This document shows, piece by piece, positions 25,962 to 34,155 of a stretch of DNA of 57,873 bases. The notes beneath the pieces were generated by a model, which saw only the letters and a program-made list of their open reading frames with translations, was not told the origin of the DNA and did not search any database. Positions within the stretch are counted from its first letter, which is position 1, and each line of letters opens with the position of its first letter. This DNA is from Pseudoselenomonas ruminantium (GTDB lineage: Bacteria; Bacillota; Negativicutes; Selenomonadales; Selenomonadaceae): the NCBI RefSeq assembly GCF_900104055.1, contig NZ_FNJQ01000024.1, forward strand, positions 1 through 57,873, written 5' to 3'. A program made the position numbers and the translations under genes.

Positions 25962-27128
25962 TTAATCATTCCGCCCTAAGTATTCCAGCGCGTAATTAAT
26001 ATGCAAATCTGCGGCGATGTCCACCGCTTCTTCTGCCGGTGCCAGCTTCTCGCTATGAAGCACCCTGGCAGATGCAGAACCTTCCAGATAGACACCCACA
26101 TGAGCATAAGCTCCTTGGCTTTCCTGCAGGTATTCGGAAAAATCATCCCCGGCAAAGCCAAAGATGGGTGCCTCGCTGATCTCCACCTTGTCTTTTCCCA
26201 GGAGGTTTTCGGCCACCTGAGCCACCTCCTGCCGAGCTGTCTCATCGTTAATCAGCGCCCGGGCAAAGCAATCGTATTCGCAGAGTACCTGCACGCCATA
26301 GCTGAGCCCCGCACTGTCAGCCAGCTCACTGATCTTTTTCTTGAGCTGCTGGCGGCTGTCTTCGGAAAAGGCCCGGAAACTGCCTTCGATAACGGCATGG
26401 TCCGCTATGATATTGTAGGAAGTGCCCGCCTTGAAGGTGCCGATGCCGATATTGATGGGCTCCGAGGCTGGCAACAGTCTGCCGGGGAGCTTAGCGATTT
26501 CTCCCACCAGCAAAGCCCCGGCCTGCAGGGCATCCCGTCCCAGATGAGGCTTGGATGTATGGGCCTTCCTGCCCGTAAGGGTGATGCGAAAGAAATCACA
26601 GGAAGCCGCATCGGCTTTCCGCGAGAGCACCACCTTGCCCACCGGCACATCGGGCGCGATATGCACCCCGAAGGCCCGTTCGTAACCTTTGGTCAGCCCC
26701 TGCTCCTGAAAATACTGGGCGCCATGACCAAACTCCTCCGCCTGCTGGAAAGCCAGCAGCACCGTGCCGGAAAAGCTATCCTTCAACTCTGCCAGTTTCT
26801 TGGCCGCTGCCAGCAGCGCCGCTGTATGGATATCATGGCCGCAGGCGTGCATGATGCCGGGATTCACGGATTTATAGGGAAGGTCCGTCTGTTCCTCAAT
26901 GGGCAGGGCATCGATATCCGCCCGCAGCAGGATCTTCCGGCCATTATCCTGATGGCCCTTTATCCAGCCATAAGTCCCCGTCTCCCCGACAGCCTGATAC
27001 TCAATGCCAAACTCCCGCAGCTTTTCCCGGATAAATTTGGCTGTGTCGTATTCCTGCCCGCTGAGCTCCGGGTGCTGATGGAGATACCGACGGCTCTCCT
27101 GGGCAAATTCTTTATCGCAATGCTGCAT
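25962..27128 (-). CDS. M20 family amidohydrolase
   Basis: Zinc or manganese amidohydrolase of the M20D group (388 aa), related to N-acyl-amino-acid and IAA-amino-acid hydrolases. Metal ligands are in HACGHDIH near residue 98, QQAEEFG near 132 and GVHIAPD near 158. ATG 27128 follows GAGGTGACGGAT; a longer start at 27167 is poorer. First gene of the operon with metQNI and a sulfur-amino-acid lyase, so N-acyl methionine or cysteine derivatives are the likely substrates (inference). Controlled by cassette 1. Confidence 0.82.
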   Translation of the reverse strand: MQHCDKEFAQESRRYLHQHPELSGQEYDTAKFIREKLREFGIEYQAVGETGTYGWIKGHQDNGRKILLRADIDALPIEEQTDLPYKSVNPGIMHACGHDIHTAALLAAAKKLAELKDSFSGTVLLAFQQAEEFGHGAQYFQEQGLTKGYERAFGVHIAPDVPVGKVVLSRKADAASCDFFRITLTGRKAHTSKPHLGRDALQAGALLVGEIAKLPGRLLPASEPINIGIGTFKAGTSYNIIADHAVIEGSFRAFSEDSRQQLKKKISELADSAGLSYGVQVLCEYDCFARALINDETARQEVAQVAENLLGKDKVEISEAPIFGFAGDDFSEYLQESQGAYAHVGVYLEGSASARVLHSEKLAPAEEAVDIAADLHINYALEYLGRND

Positions 27129-27253
27129 ATCCGTCACCTCATTTCTTTCAGGAAACCCAAGCTTCATGCGAAACAGTGTTTCGCACTGCGCCCTTACACG
27201 AACACTAAGCTCCCACTGCGCCTTTGGCTTGTGCTCGCTAAGTGTTCATAGTA

Positions 27254-27373
27254 AAAAGAGGTTTTGCACAGAAAATGCTTCTATGCAAAACCTCTGGTTC
27301 TTCCAGTCAGTTTCCTCGCTTGACGATGACCTTATGTTACACTATTACACCAATCATGTCAATAGGTGTAAAC
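27254..27373 (-). promoter_or_regulatory. Promoter-attenuator cassette 1 (upstream of the M20-metQNI operon)
   Basis: Minus strand -35 TTGACA (27357-27362), 17-nt spacer, -10 TAACAT (27334-27339). The -35 lies in the dyad CCTATT-N5-GATTGG. The leader contains ACTGACTGGAAGAACCAG and then a terminator stem AGAGGTTTTGC / GCAAAACCTCT (27258-27296) followed by a T tract. About 75 nt separate start and terminator. Nearly identical cassettes lie at 35207, 38006 and 51609. No known riboswitch class was recognised. Confidence 0.85.
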
Positions 27374-27396
27374 AAAATTTGCCCAAAAATTTTTCC

Positions 27397-28419
27397 TCAA
27401 CTGTATTTTACAGTGCCTGTCATGGCCGCAATATTCTGCACCGGAGTTTTGGTAGACAGGCCGCAGGCCGGGCTGATGATATCAATCTTATTGTTCACCA
27501 GCCGTTCCGTCACCTGCTGTATCACATCTGGTGTCTGCAGCTGCAGGGCAAAGGTGCTGACATTGCCCATGACCACACCGCCATCCCGCACCTCTTTGAT
27601 ATCCAGCAGATTGACCATGGCATCGGTGCTGATGGCATCCCCCCGGATAGCGGACAATGGCTTTTTCACTGCGTCCAGCCGCCCGCAGATATGCACGATG
27701 GCCTTGGTATCCATGGCATGGATGGCATCCAGCAGCTTGTTGAGATAGGGTACGGCGTAGTCACCGAACATCTTGGGGCCAAGGATTTCTCCCGTGGCCG
27801 TGGGATCTGCAATGGTGATCACCGAAAAACCACTGTCCACCAGCACCCGGGCATATTCGATCAGGAAATCCGTCACATAATCCAGCACCCGATGGGCATT
27901 CTCCTTATCCTTCCGCAGCTCCTTCAGGAACACCATGGGGTCCACGATGGAAGCCGCTGTAGATACCGGTCCCGTGAGGCTGCCAATAACGGGAATATCC
28001 GGCTGCTGACGGCTGATGGCAAAACCAGCCTCCGCAATAGCCGCAATCCGCCCCTCTTTCACCAATTCCTTCGGATCACGCTGGATGACATCGGCGCTAT
28101 GTGCATAGTATTCCTTGGCAATCTTGGGTTCGCAGTCGTGATTGCCAAAGTCGATCTCGCTGCCCAGGATTTCCGCTTCCACGGTCATGCAGTAAGGAAT
28201 ACCGAAGTTCTCAAAACCCGTACGCTGCTGCACCGCCGTGGATAGCCTGGCCATGTCCGCCGCACTCTTATGCACTTCCGGGAAAAACAGCCCGCATTCA
28301 TCCATCACATCGGTGGTAGCACTGTTCATCATGCCGCCGGGGCAGATGACCGGCGGGCGGTCAACCGTTTTTCCTGCCAGCACCCGGTCCAGTCTTTCTT
28401 TCGGCGATAGTTCATTCAT
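27397..28419 (-). CDS. UroD/MtaA-type corrinoid methyltransferase 3
   Basis: TIM-barrel methyltransferase of the uroporphyrinogen-decarboxylase/MtaA superfamily (340 aa). The zinc site that binds an acceptor thiol in MtaA/MtbA appears as HICGRLDAV near residue 237 and the later ISPACGL near 317. In methylotrophy such proteins move a methyl group between a corrinoid protein and a thiol. ATG 28419 follows TAGGAGG. Last gene of the seven-gene operon, 10 nt after the second corrinoid protein. Confidence 0.85.
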   Translation of the reverse strand: MNELSPKERLDRVLAGKTVDRPPVICPGGMMNSATTDVMDECGLFFPEVHKSAADMARLSTAVQQRTGFENFGIPYCMTVEAEILGSEIDFGNHDCEPKIAKEYYAHSADVIQRDPKELVKEGRIAAIAEAGFAISRQQPDIPVIGSLTGPVSTAASIVDPMVFLKELRKDKENAHRVLDYVTDFLIEYARVLVDSGFSVITIADPTATGEILGPKMFGDYAVPYLNKLLDAIHAMDTKAIVHICGRLDAVKKPLSAIRGDAISTDAMVNLLDIKEVRDGGVVMGNVSTFALQLQTPDVIQQVTERLVNNKIDIISPACGLSTKTPVQNIAAMTGTVKYS

Positions 28420-28429
28420 AGGCATCCTC

Positions 28430-29101
28430 CTAAGCCGTCTGTCTGACCTTTTCTTCCAGTCCCACCAGTTCCTTGGCAATGCGGGCGGCTTCAGCCGCAT
28501 TCACCGCATAGGCATCGGCTTTTATTTTCTTGGCAAAGCCTGGCGAGATGGGACCGCCGCCAATGACCACCTTGTAGTTTTTTCGTAGCTGCTTTTCTTC
28601 CAGCAGGTCAATGACCTCCTTCATGGCCGGCATGGCTGTGGTCATCAGGGTGGACAGGGCAATGATCTCGGCCTCATGCTCTTTGGCTGCCTGCAGGAAG
28701 GCCTGGGGCTTGATATCCCGCCCCAGGTCGATAACCTCAAAACCGGCGCTTTCCAGCATGATTTTCACGAGGTTCTTGCCGATATCATGGGTATCCCCTT
28801 CCACCACGCCAATGACCACCACATGTCTTTCGCTGTTTTCCTGACGGACAATATGGGGTTTCAGGATATCGATGCCCGCATACATGGCATCGGAACAGAG
28901 CAGCAGTTCCGGGATGAAATATTCCTCCTGCTCATAAAGCTCCCCCACCTTGTCCATGCCACGGGAAAGGCCATCTTCGATGGCCGCATAGGCATCATAA
29001 CCCTCTGCTACCACCTGGCGGGCCAGTTCTGCCGCCCGGTCTTCATCCATGTCCACCACAGCCTCATAGAGTCCCTGGTGCAGTTCCTGCTCAGTTGCCA
29101 T
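28430..29101 (-). CDS. Corrinoid protein 2 (MtaC/MttC type)
   Basis: Methyl carrier (223 aa). An N-terminal helical cap domain precedes a B12-binding Rossmann domain with GDTHDIGKN (the DxHxxG motif whose histidine coordinates cobalt), near residue 103. ATG 29101 follows GGAGGAAAGAAATT and overlaps the upstream gene by 11 nt. Likely docks with one or more UroD-type enzymes in the cluster. The first corrinoid protein (33475-34125) is a diverged relative. Confidence 0.92.
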   Translation of the reverse strand: MATEQELHQGLYEAVVDMDEDRAAELARQVVAEGYDAYAAIEDGLSRGMDKVGELYEQEEYFIPELLLCSDAMYAGIDILKPHIVRQENSERHVVVIGVVEGDTHDIGKNLVKIMLESAGFEVIDLGRDIKPQAFLQAAKEHEAEIIALSTLMTTAMPAMKEVIDLLEEKQLRKNYKVVIGGGPISPGFAKKIKADAYAVNAAEAARIAKELVGLEEKVRQTA

Positions 29102-30002
29102 AATTTCTTTCCTCCTCATCAGCCAGTGATTCCCTAAGCTGTAATTGATACACGCCCCCATTGCAAAGAGGACTGTAGGACCGCTGCACGCAGCCATGCC
29201 CCCAAAAACGCCCGCGGGACTTATGGATAGCTTCCAGCAAGGCTTCTCCATAAGTCAGCTGCAGCACATCAAATGCTATCTTATCCGAGGTACAAAAGCC
29301 GGCTTTTTCAAAGCCCACCGAAGTGACATTGCAAAGATGTATGGCTACCCTTTGCGTGGCCGCCTCCATTTCCTTCAGCACTTCCCAGGAGATCCTGCCG
29401 CAGATCTGTTGGTAAATCTGCGGCGAGACCAGACTGCTGGCCACCGTGGGGTCCGCATAGGAAAGCAGGCTTACCCCATGGCACTCTGCCTCCTGGGCAT
29501 AACGGGCCAGTTCCTTGCCAATCCGGGCGCATATCTGATTGAGCTTTCCGGGCTGCCGGTAAAGCCCCTTGTATATTTCCTTGGCCGAAATCAGTTGACC
29601 TAAAACGGTAAAGGGGCCTTCGATATTCAACATGATATTTTCTCCCTGGGCCTGCAAAATGGCAGCCGCCCGCAAGACCTCCGCCAGCCGCCCCTGGGAA
29701 AAATCCAAATGAGGCAATTCCTCAATATCTGCCAGCCGCTCATAACGGAAACGGGTAACCGCCGGCACGCCGTACAGAGAATTAAGGGATACCTCCGCCC
29801 CCAGGGCCTCGGCCTCGATGGTTACACAGAAGGGCAGCTTCACCCAGACATCGCGGTTCAGCCGCTTGACTTCCAAGGCCGCCCGCACCATATCCTCCGC
29901 CTTGCTGAACACCGAGGTATATCTTGCTCCGGCATTGCGGCAGAGGTCTTCAGTGATGGGGCGTTCCGGCTCTCCCAGGCAGGGAAAATCCTCCTCTCTC
30001 AT
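29091..30002 (-). CDS. UroD/MtaA-type corrinoid methyltransferase 2
   Basis: UroD-superfamily protein of 303 aa, a little shorter than MtaA. The thiol/zinc-type residues may be in IHLCN (near 224) and GHGCV (near 279). No ISPDC-type C-terminal motif is seen, so the role may differ from the other two copies. ATG 30002 has AAAGGAGG at 5 nt. It sits between the reductive activator and the second corrinoid protein. Confidence 0.75.
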   Translation of the reverse strand: MREEDFPCLGEPERPITEDLCRNAGARYTSVFSKAEDMVRAALEVKRLNRDVWVKLPFCVTIEAEALGAEVSLNSLYGVPAVTRFRYERLADIEELPHLDFSQGRLAEVLRAAAILQAQGENIMLNIEGPFTVLGQLISAKEIYKGLYRQPGKLNQICARIGKELARYAQEAECHGVSLLSYADPTVASSLVSPQIYQQICGRISWEVLKEMEAATQRVAIHLCNVTSVGFEKAGFCTSDKIAFDVLQLTYGEALLEAIHKSRGRFWGHGCVQRSYSPLCNGGVYQLQLRESLADEEERNYGN

Positions 30003-30034
30003 AGGCTCCTCCTTTCCCGTCAATCGGATTTCCC

Positions 30035-31960
30035 CTATGTCAGATGGGGGAAACTATCCTTGGCATGGGGAATGGCCAGCGCTTCCATGAAACGCGTCTG
30101 GAAGTCCGGCTCCACCGCCGTTTCCACAAATTCCACCTGCCTTGCGACACTGGCCGCCTCCCGGCGCTTGTCGATATCCAACAGGGCAATGCGGGCACCA
30201 TCCCCGGCGGCATTGCCCACGGCCTTGACGTTATCCAGATCACAGTCGGGAAACAGTCCCAAGGTCAGGGCACTCTGCTTGTTGATATAACTGCCAAAAG
30301 CCCCGGCCAGGATGACTTCTTCCACCTGCTCAATGCCGTATTTTTCCATCAGGTATTTCGCCCCCGTATAGATGGCTCCTTTGGCCAGCTGCACGGCCCG
30401 GATATCTCCCTGCTTGATGGTGATATCCTTATGGATGGCGGTTTCCTCCGCCCAGGCCAGCACATATTCCAGACGGCCATTCTCATCCTTGCGCACCCGG
30501 GGCGTTTCCAGCCTGCCGTTGATACGGCCGGCCTTGGAAATGATGCCCGCCGTATAGAGGGCCGCCACCACATCGATGATGCCGGAACCGCAGATGCCTT
30601 GGGCACCGGTGAATTTCAATTCAGGATACCAGGTCTCCTGTCCGATTACCTTATAGCGGGGTTCCTTGGTCTCCGCGTCTATCTCCACCCGCTCGATGGC
30701 GCCGGCTGCCGCCCGCATGCCAAAGGCAATCTGAGCGCCTTCCAGCGCCGGGCCGGTGGCACAGGAGGTGGATAACAACCTGTCCTTATTGCCCAAATCA
30801 ATCTCGCCATTGGTACCAATGTCGATGATGAGTTTTACCTTGTCGCTCTTATATGGTTCCTCAGCCAGCAGCACCGCCACATTGTCCGGCCCTACAAAGC
30901 CCGCTTCCACCGGCAGAGAATGGATATTGGCCGCAGGATTGATGGCAATTCCCAAATCCCTGGCCTTGATATCCAAAGGCTCACTGACCGCCGGTACAAA
31001 GGGCGAACGCCCCATGAACTTCGGCTCCAGCCCCAAAGTGAAATGGTGCATGGCCGTATTGTAAACCAGCACCATTTCATCCACCTCCAGGGGCTTGCGG
31101 CCAATCTTCGCCGTCATCTCCGCAGCCAGTTCGCTGATAGCCTTCAGCATGACCTGCTGCAACTTGTCCCGGCCATCCTCATTGCTCATGGCATAGGATA
31201 TGCGGGCCAGCACGTCTTCCCCATAGCCGATTTCCGGGTTCATGCGGGAGGCCCGCCCCAAAAGCTCCCCTGTGGTCAGATCACAGAGGAATGCCGCCAG
31301 CGTAGTGGTGCCAATGTCAATAGCGATGCCCAGACTCGGGGCGGCTTCTCTGCCCGGCACTACCCGGATGACTTCCTGCCCCTGCCAGACCGTGGCCGTA
31401 ACCTGCCAGTCCTGCTGGCGCAAAACCTGCGGTAGGTCGCGGAGTACGTTATAGTCAACGGTCAGATGCTCCAGGCCATAGCTCTGTGCCAGTGCATCCA
31501 GCAGGCGCTGCCTGTCATCCCGGGCGTCGTCCAGCGCAGCAGGCTCGATGGTCAGGCTGTACTGCTTCACCGCCGGATTGAGGCTGTAAGCACGCGTCTT
31601 CCCCTGTTCCAAGATCACCTGCTTGGCCGTGCGGCTTTCTTCGGGCACCGTCACCACCAAATCCGCATTAACCTGGGCCAGGCAGGCCAGCCGGTAGCCC
31701 TGCTCTAGCTCCTCCCGGCTGAAGAATTTTTCTTCCACCGGCGAAAGCGCTGACACATGGCCCCGGCTGGATGCAATGCCCAGTTTCTCAAAACGGCCTT
31801 CTTCCACGATAACCCGGCATTTGCCGCAGACACCTTTGCCGCCACAGACGGCTTCAATGCCCACCCCCAGCTCCTGGGCTGCCGCCAGCAGGGTTGTCCC
31901 TGCCAGCGTTCTGCCCCGCCTGCCGGAGGGTTGGAATACAATCTCTACAGTATCCGCCAC
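30035..31960 (-). CDS. Corrinoid reductive activator, RACo-like (ASKHA/DUF4445)
   Basis: 641-aa ATP-dependent activator that restores Co(I) in inactivated corrinoid proteins. An N-terminal [2Fe-2S] ferredoxin domain carries CGGKGVCGKC near residue 39. A linker follows, then the actin-like ATPase domain (IDIGTTTLAAFL near 214; DIGTNGEIDLG near 380) and a C-terminal segment. The layout matches bacterial RACo rather than methanogen RamA, which carries C-terminal 4Fe-4S clusters. GTG start follows AAGGAGAGG. Confidence 0.9.
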   Translation of the reverse strand: MADTVEIVFQPSGRRGRTLAGTTLLAAAQELGVGIEAVCGGKGVCGKCRVIVEEGRFEKLGIASSRGHVSALSPVEEKFFSREELEQGYRLACLAQVNADLVVTVPEESRTAKQVILEQGKTRAYSLNPAVKQYSLTIEPAALDDARDDRQRLLDALAQSYGLEHLTVDYNVLRDLPQVLRQQDWQVTATVWQGQEVIRVVPGREAAPSLGIAIDIGTTTLAAFLCDLTTGELLGRASRMNPEIGYGEDVLARISYAMSNEDGRDKLQQVMLKAISELAAEMTAKIGRKPLEVDEMVLVYNTAMHHFTLGLEPKFMGRSPFVPAVSEPLDIKARDLGIAINPAANIHSLPVEAGFVGPDNVAVLLAEEPYKSDKVKLIIDIGTNGEIDLGNKDRLLSTSCATGPALEGAQIAFGMRAAAGAIERVEIDAETKEPRYKVIGQETWYPELKFTGAQGICGSGIIDVVAALYTAGIISKAGRINGRLETPRVRKDENGRLEYVLAWAEETAIHKDITIKQGDIRAVQLAKGAIYTGAKYLMEKYGIEQVEEVILAGAFGSYINKQSALTLGLFPDCDLDNVKAVGNAAGDGARIALLDIDKRREAASVARQVEFVETAVEPDFQTRFMEALAIPHAKDSFPHLT

Positions 31961-31987
31961 ATCATCCTCTCCTTTCCACAGGCTTGC

Positions 31988-33400
31988 TTATTGGATGGGC
32001 AGGCCCATTTCACGCAGCTCGGCCTTTACCTTGTTGTAAATGGCCAGATATTCCGGCTTGGGCTGTACGGTCTTCAAATCGTAAGCCGTGCGGAAGTCCC
32101 CGCCCACGGTATGCAGGGTGCGGTTGTCAATCAGCGGCTGATACTTGGGCAGGATACGGTTGACCAGTTCATTGGCCTGTACACGCGTCAGCCGCGCTTT
32201 GCCCACGGCCTTGCCCACATCGGCGGCAAATCTTGCACCTAAGCCGCCAGCCTGGTCGAGGCCTGCACTCTGATGCCCCGTGCCACCAGCCACCAGGAAG
32301 CCCAATGTCGCACTGCCGATAGCTCCGGCTGCCGTCTCCCAGAAGTATTCCTCACTGTTGATGCCTGCCGTCATCTGCCAGGCGGCACCGACCAGTGCCG
32401 GGAAGTGGGTGTGCTTGCTGAAAGCCGCCCCGCCGTAGTTGGCCACATAGAGGGCGTACTTGCTGGAGTTGCTGAAGTAGAGCGCATCGGTCGGCCAGGT
32501 GCCCAAAAGCGTGGGCTCGTAGAGCATCACATAAGCCAGGAGGTCGGCCACGCCATTTACGGCTGAAGTTGCCGGGCCGCCGGCGGCACCGCCAATATAG
32601 GCCTGCAAGATGCCCCAGATGTTGGCGCCATAGGAATGCCAGAAATAAGCGCGGCTCATCTGGTCATAGTCCGTCTTGAGCTGAGGCATGATGTAGACAT
32701 GGCGCACATCGCCCTTCTTCACGCCCCAGAGGGGATTGGCTGCTGCCATTTCCGCCTGGAGATTCACTGGCGTGGAGCCGCCATCGGGAAGTCCCGGACG
32801 GCCCACCCGCCGTTTTATATCATTGACGACTGCCACATGCTGCTGTTCAGCCATCATTTCAAAGGGAGAACCCGGTTTGATGGGTATCCCGTTGATTTCC
32901 GTCTTCACGCCCTGGAAATGCACATAATCCACCAAAGGTTCCTGTGCATAGGACAGGGCAATCTTCTCATAAAGGTCATCGGAAATCGGTCCTAAGATGC
33001 GGCCCATGGTGCCCACCGGGGTTGGCCCGTTGTCGTAATCCTCAAAGCCCCGGTGCGGAATGGTTATCGCGTCCTGCCCTTCCCCTAAAGTCACGCTGCG
33101 GGGCAGGTTTTCCAAAGCCGCGTCGATTTCCTCTTCGGTAAAGAGAATGCGTCGTTCCGTGGATACATTCAGGATACCCACGTCCAAGAGCAGTTCCTTG
33201 CCGGCCTGCCAGATGGCATCCAGCTCGTCATCGTCCGTAGGAACCACTTTGCCTTCAGCGTACTCAATGCCGTATTTCTTGGTGAGTTCTTTCAGTCTCG
33301 GCCAATATACTTTCGTGTCAAATTCCTTCTGGAAGGTGATGGGGCCAGTCTCACCGCGCCCCCAATACTCGATGAATTTACCTTTTGAACCATGGCTCAT
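31988..33400 (-). CDS. MtmB-family methyltransferase lacking pyrrolysine
   Basis: 470-aa homologue of monomethylamine:corrinoid methyltransferase MtmB. The family pattern is visible: LKELTKKYGIEY, PTDDDELDAIWQAG, ILGPISDDLYE, and a C-terminal TVQPKPEYLAIYNKVKAEL. The segment GRPGLPDGGST aligns with the archaeal active-site segment GRPGMGV-Pyl-GPET, placing glycine 207 (codon at 32780-32782, GGC) where MtmB has pyrrolysine 202. No in-frame TAG exists. ATG 33400 follows CGGAGG. The methyl donor cannot be monomethylamine by the Pyl mechanism; donor unknown. Confidence 0.82.
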   Translation of the reverse strand: MSHGSKGKFIEYWGRGETGPITFQKEFDTKVYWPRLKELTKKYGIEYAEGKVVPTDDDELDAIWQAGKELLLDVGILNVSTERRILFTEEEIDAALENLPRSVTLGEGQDAITIPHRGFEDYDNGPTPVGTMGRILGPISDDLYEKIALSYAQEPLVDYVHFQGVKTEINGIPIKPGSPFEMMAEQQHVAVVNDIKRRVGRPGLPDGGSTPVNLQAEMAAANPLWGVKKGDVRHVYIMPQLKTDYDQMSRAYFWHSYGANIWGILQAYIGGAAGGPATSAVNGVADLLAYVMLYEPTLLGTWPTDALYFSNSSKYALYVANYGGAAFSKHTHFPALVGAAWQMTAGINSEEYFWETAAGAIGSATLGFLVAGGTGHQSAGLDQAGGLGARFAADVGKAVGKARLTRVQANELVNRILPKYQPLIDNRTLHTVGGDFRTAYDLKTVQPKPEYLAIYNKVKAELREMGLPIQ

Positions 33401-33474
33401 AGTCATTTCCTCCGTTCCCCAAAACACTGGTGCTTATGCACTCTTATCTAACATCACGGATCTTGCTTTTAGCT

Positions 33475-34125
33475 TCAGGCTACATGCAGCAACCGCTTAG
33501 CTAAGTTTACAGTGGCGATGGCATCCTGACCGTAACCGTCAGCGGCTATCTGGTCCGCCCATTCCTGGGTGACTACGCCGCCGCCCACCAGCACGATGAA
33601 CTGGTCACGCACGCCCTTGGCCTCCAAAAAGTCTATCAGGTCCTTCTGCACCGGACGGGTGGTTGACATCAGCGATGCCGCCGCAATTACCTTGGCCCCC
33701 AGACGCTTGGCCTCTTCGAGGAAGCGGGACGGCGCCACATCCACACCCAGATCGTAGACCTCGAAACCAGCCGTAGCCAGGAAGGTTGCCACCATGTCCT
33801 TGCCCACCTGATGGATATCCCCCTGCACCGTGCCGATGACAATAGGAATGGCCTTCTTGCCTTCGGTGTTCTTCTTCTTGATTTCCGGCTCCAGTACGCT
33901 CAGGGCATTCTTGAAGGCATCGGAGGCCAGCATGATTTCCGGCAGGAATACCTCCATGCGTTCAAACTTCACGCCCAATTCATTGAGACCGTCCGCCAGC
34001 ACTCCCACCGCTTCTACGGGATCAATGCCCTGCGCCAGCGATTCTTGGGCCAGCTCCAGCGCAGCATCTTCATCAAAGTCCAATATGGACTGCTTCAGTT
34101 CGCTTAAAATATCCTTGTCTGCCAT
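33475..34125 (-). CDS. Corrinoid protein 1 (MtmC/MttC type)
   Basis: Cobamide-binding methyl carrier (216 aa). The cap domain is at residues 1-85 and the B12 domain carries GDIHQVGKD near residue 102, with the conserved histidine. It follows the first UroD-type gene and precedes the MtmB-family gene, the order expected for a methyltransferase and its carrier. ATG 34125 is preferred over 34131 for spacing to AGAGGGA. Confidence 0.93.
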   Translation of the reverse strand: MADKDILSELKQSILDFDEDAALELAQESLAQGIDPVEAVGVLADGLNELGVKFERMEVFLPEIMLASDAFKNALSVLEPEIKKKNTEGKKAIPIVIGTVQGDIHQVGKDMVATFLATAGFEVYDLGVDVAPSRFLEEAKRLGAKVIAAASLMSTTRPVQKDLIDFLEAKGVRDQFIVLVGGGVVTQEWADQIAADGYGQDAIATVNLAKRLLHVA

Positions 34126-34155
34126 TTTCATTCCCTCTCTTTCCCAAACACGAAA

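Noticed and set aside
27254-27373. SAM (S-box), cobalamin, T-box or preQ1 riboswitch in the leader cassettes
   Set aside because: The leader is only about 75 nt and lacks the conserved cores of these classes that I can check by eye; no matching consensus was found.
31988-33400. A pyrrolysine-containing methyltransferase
   Set aside because: The frame is open throughout with no in-frame TAG, and GGC occupies the aligned codon.
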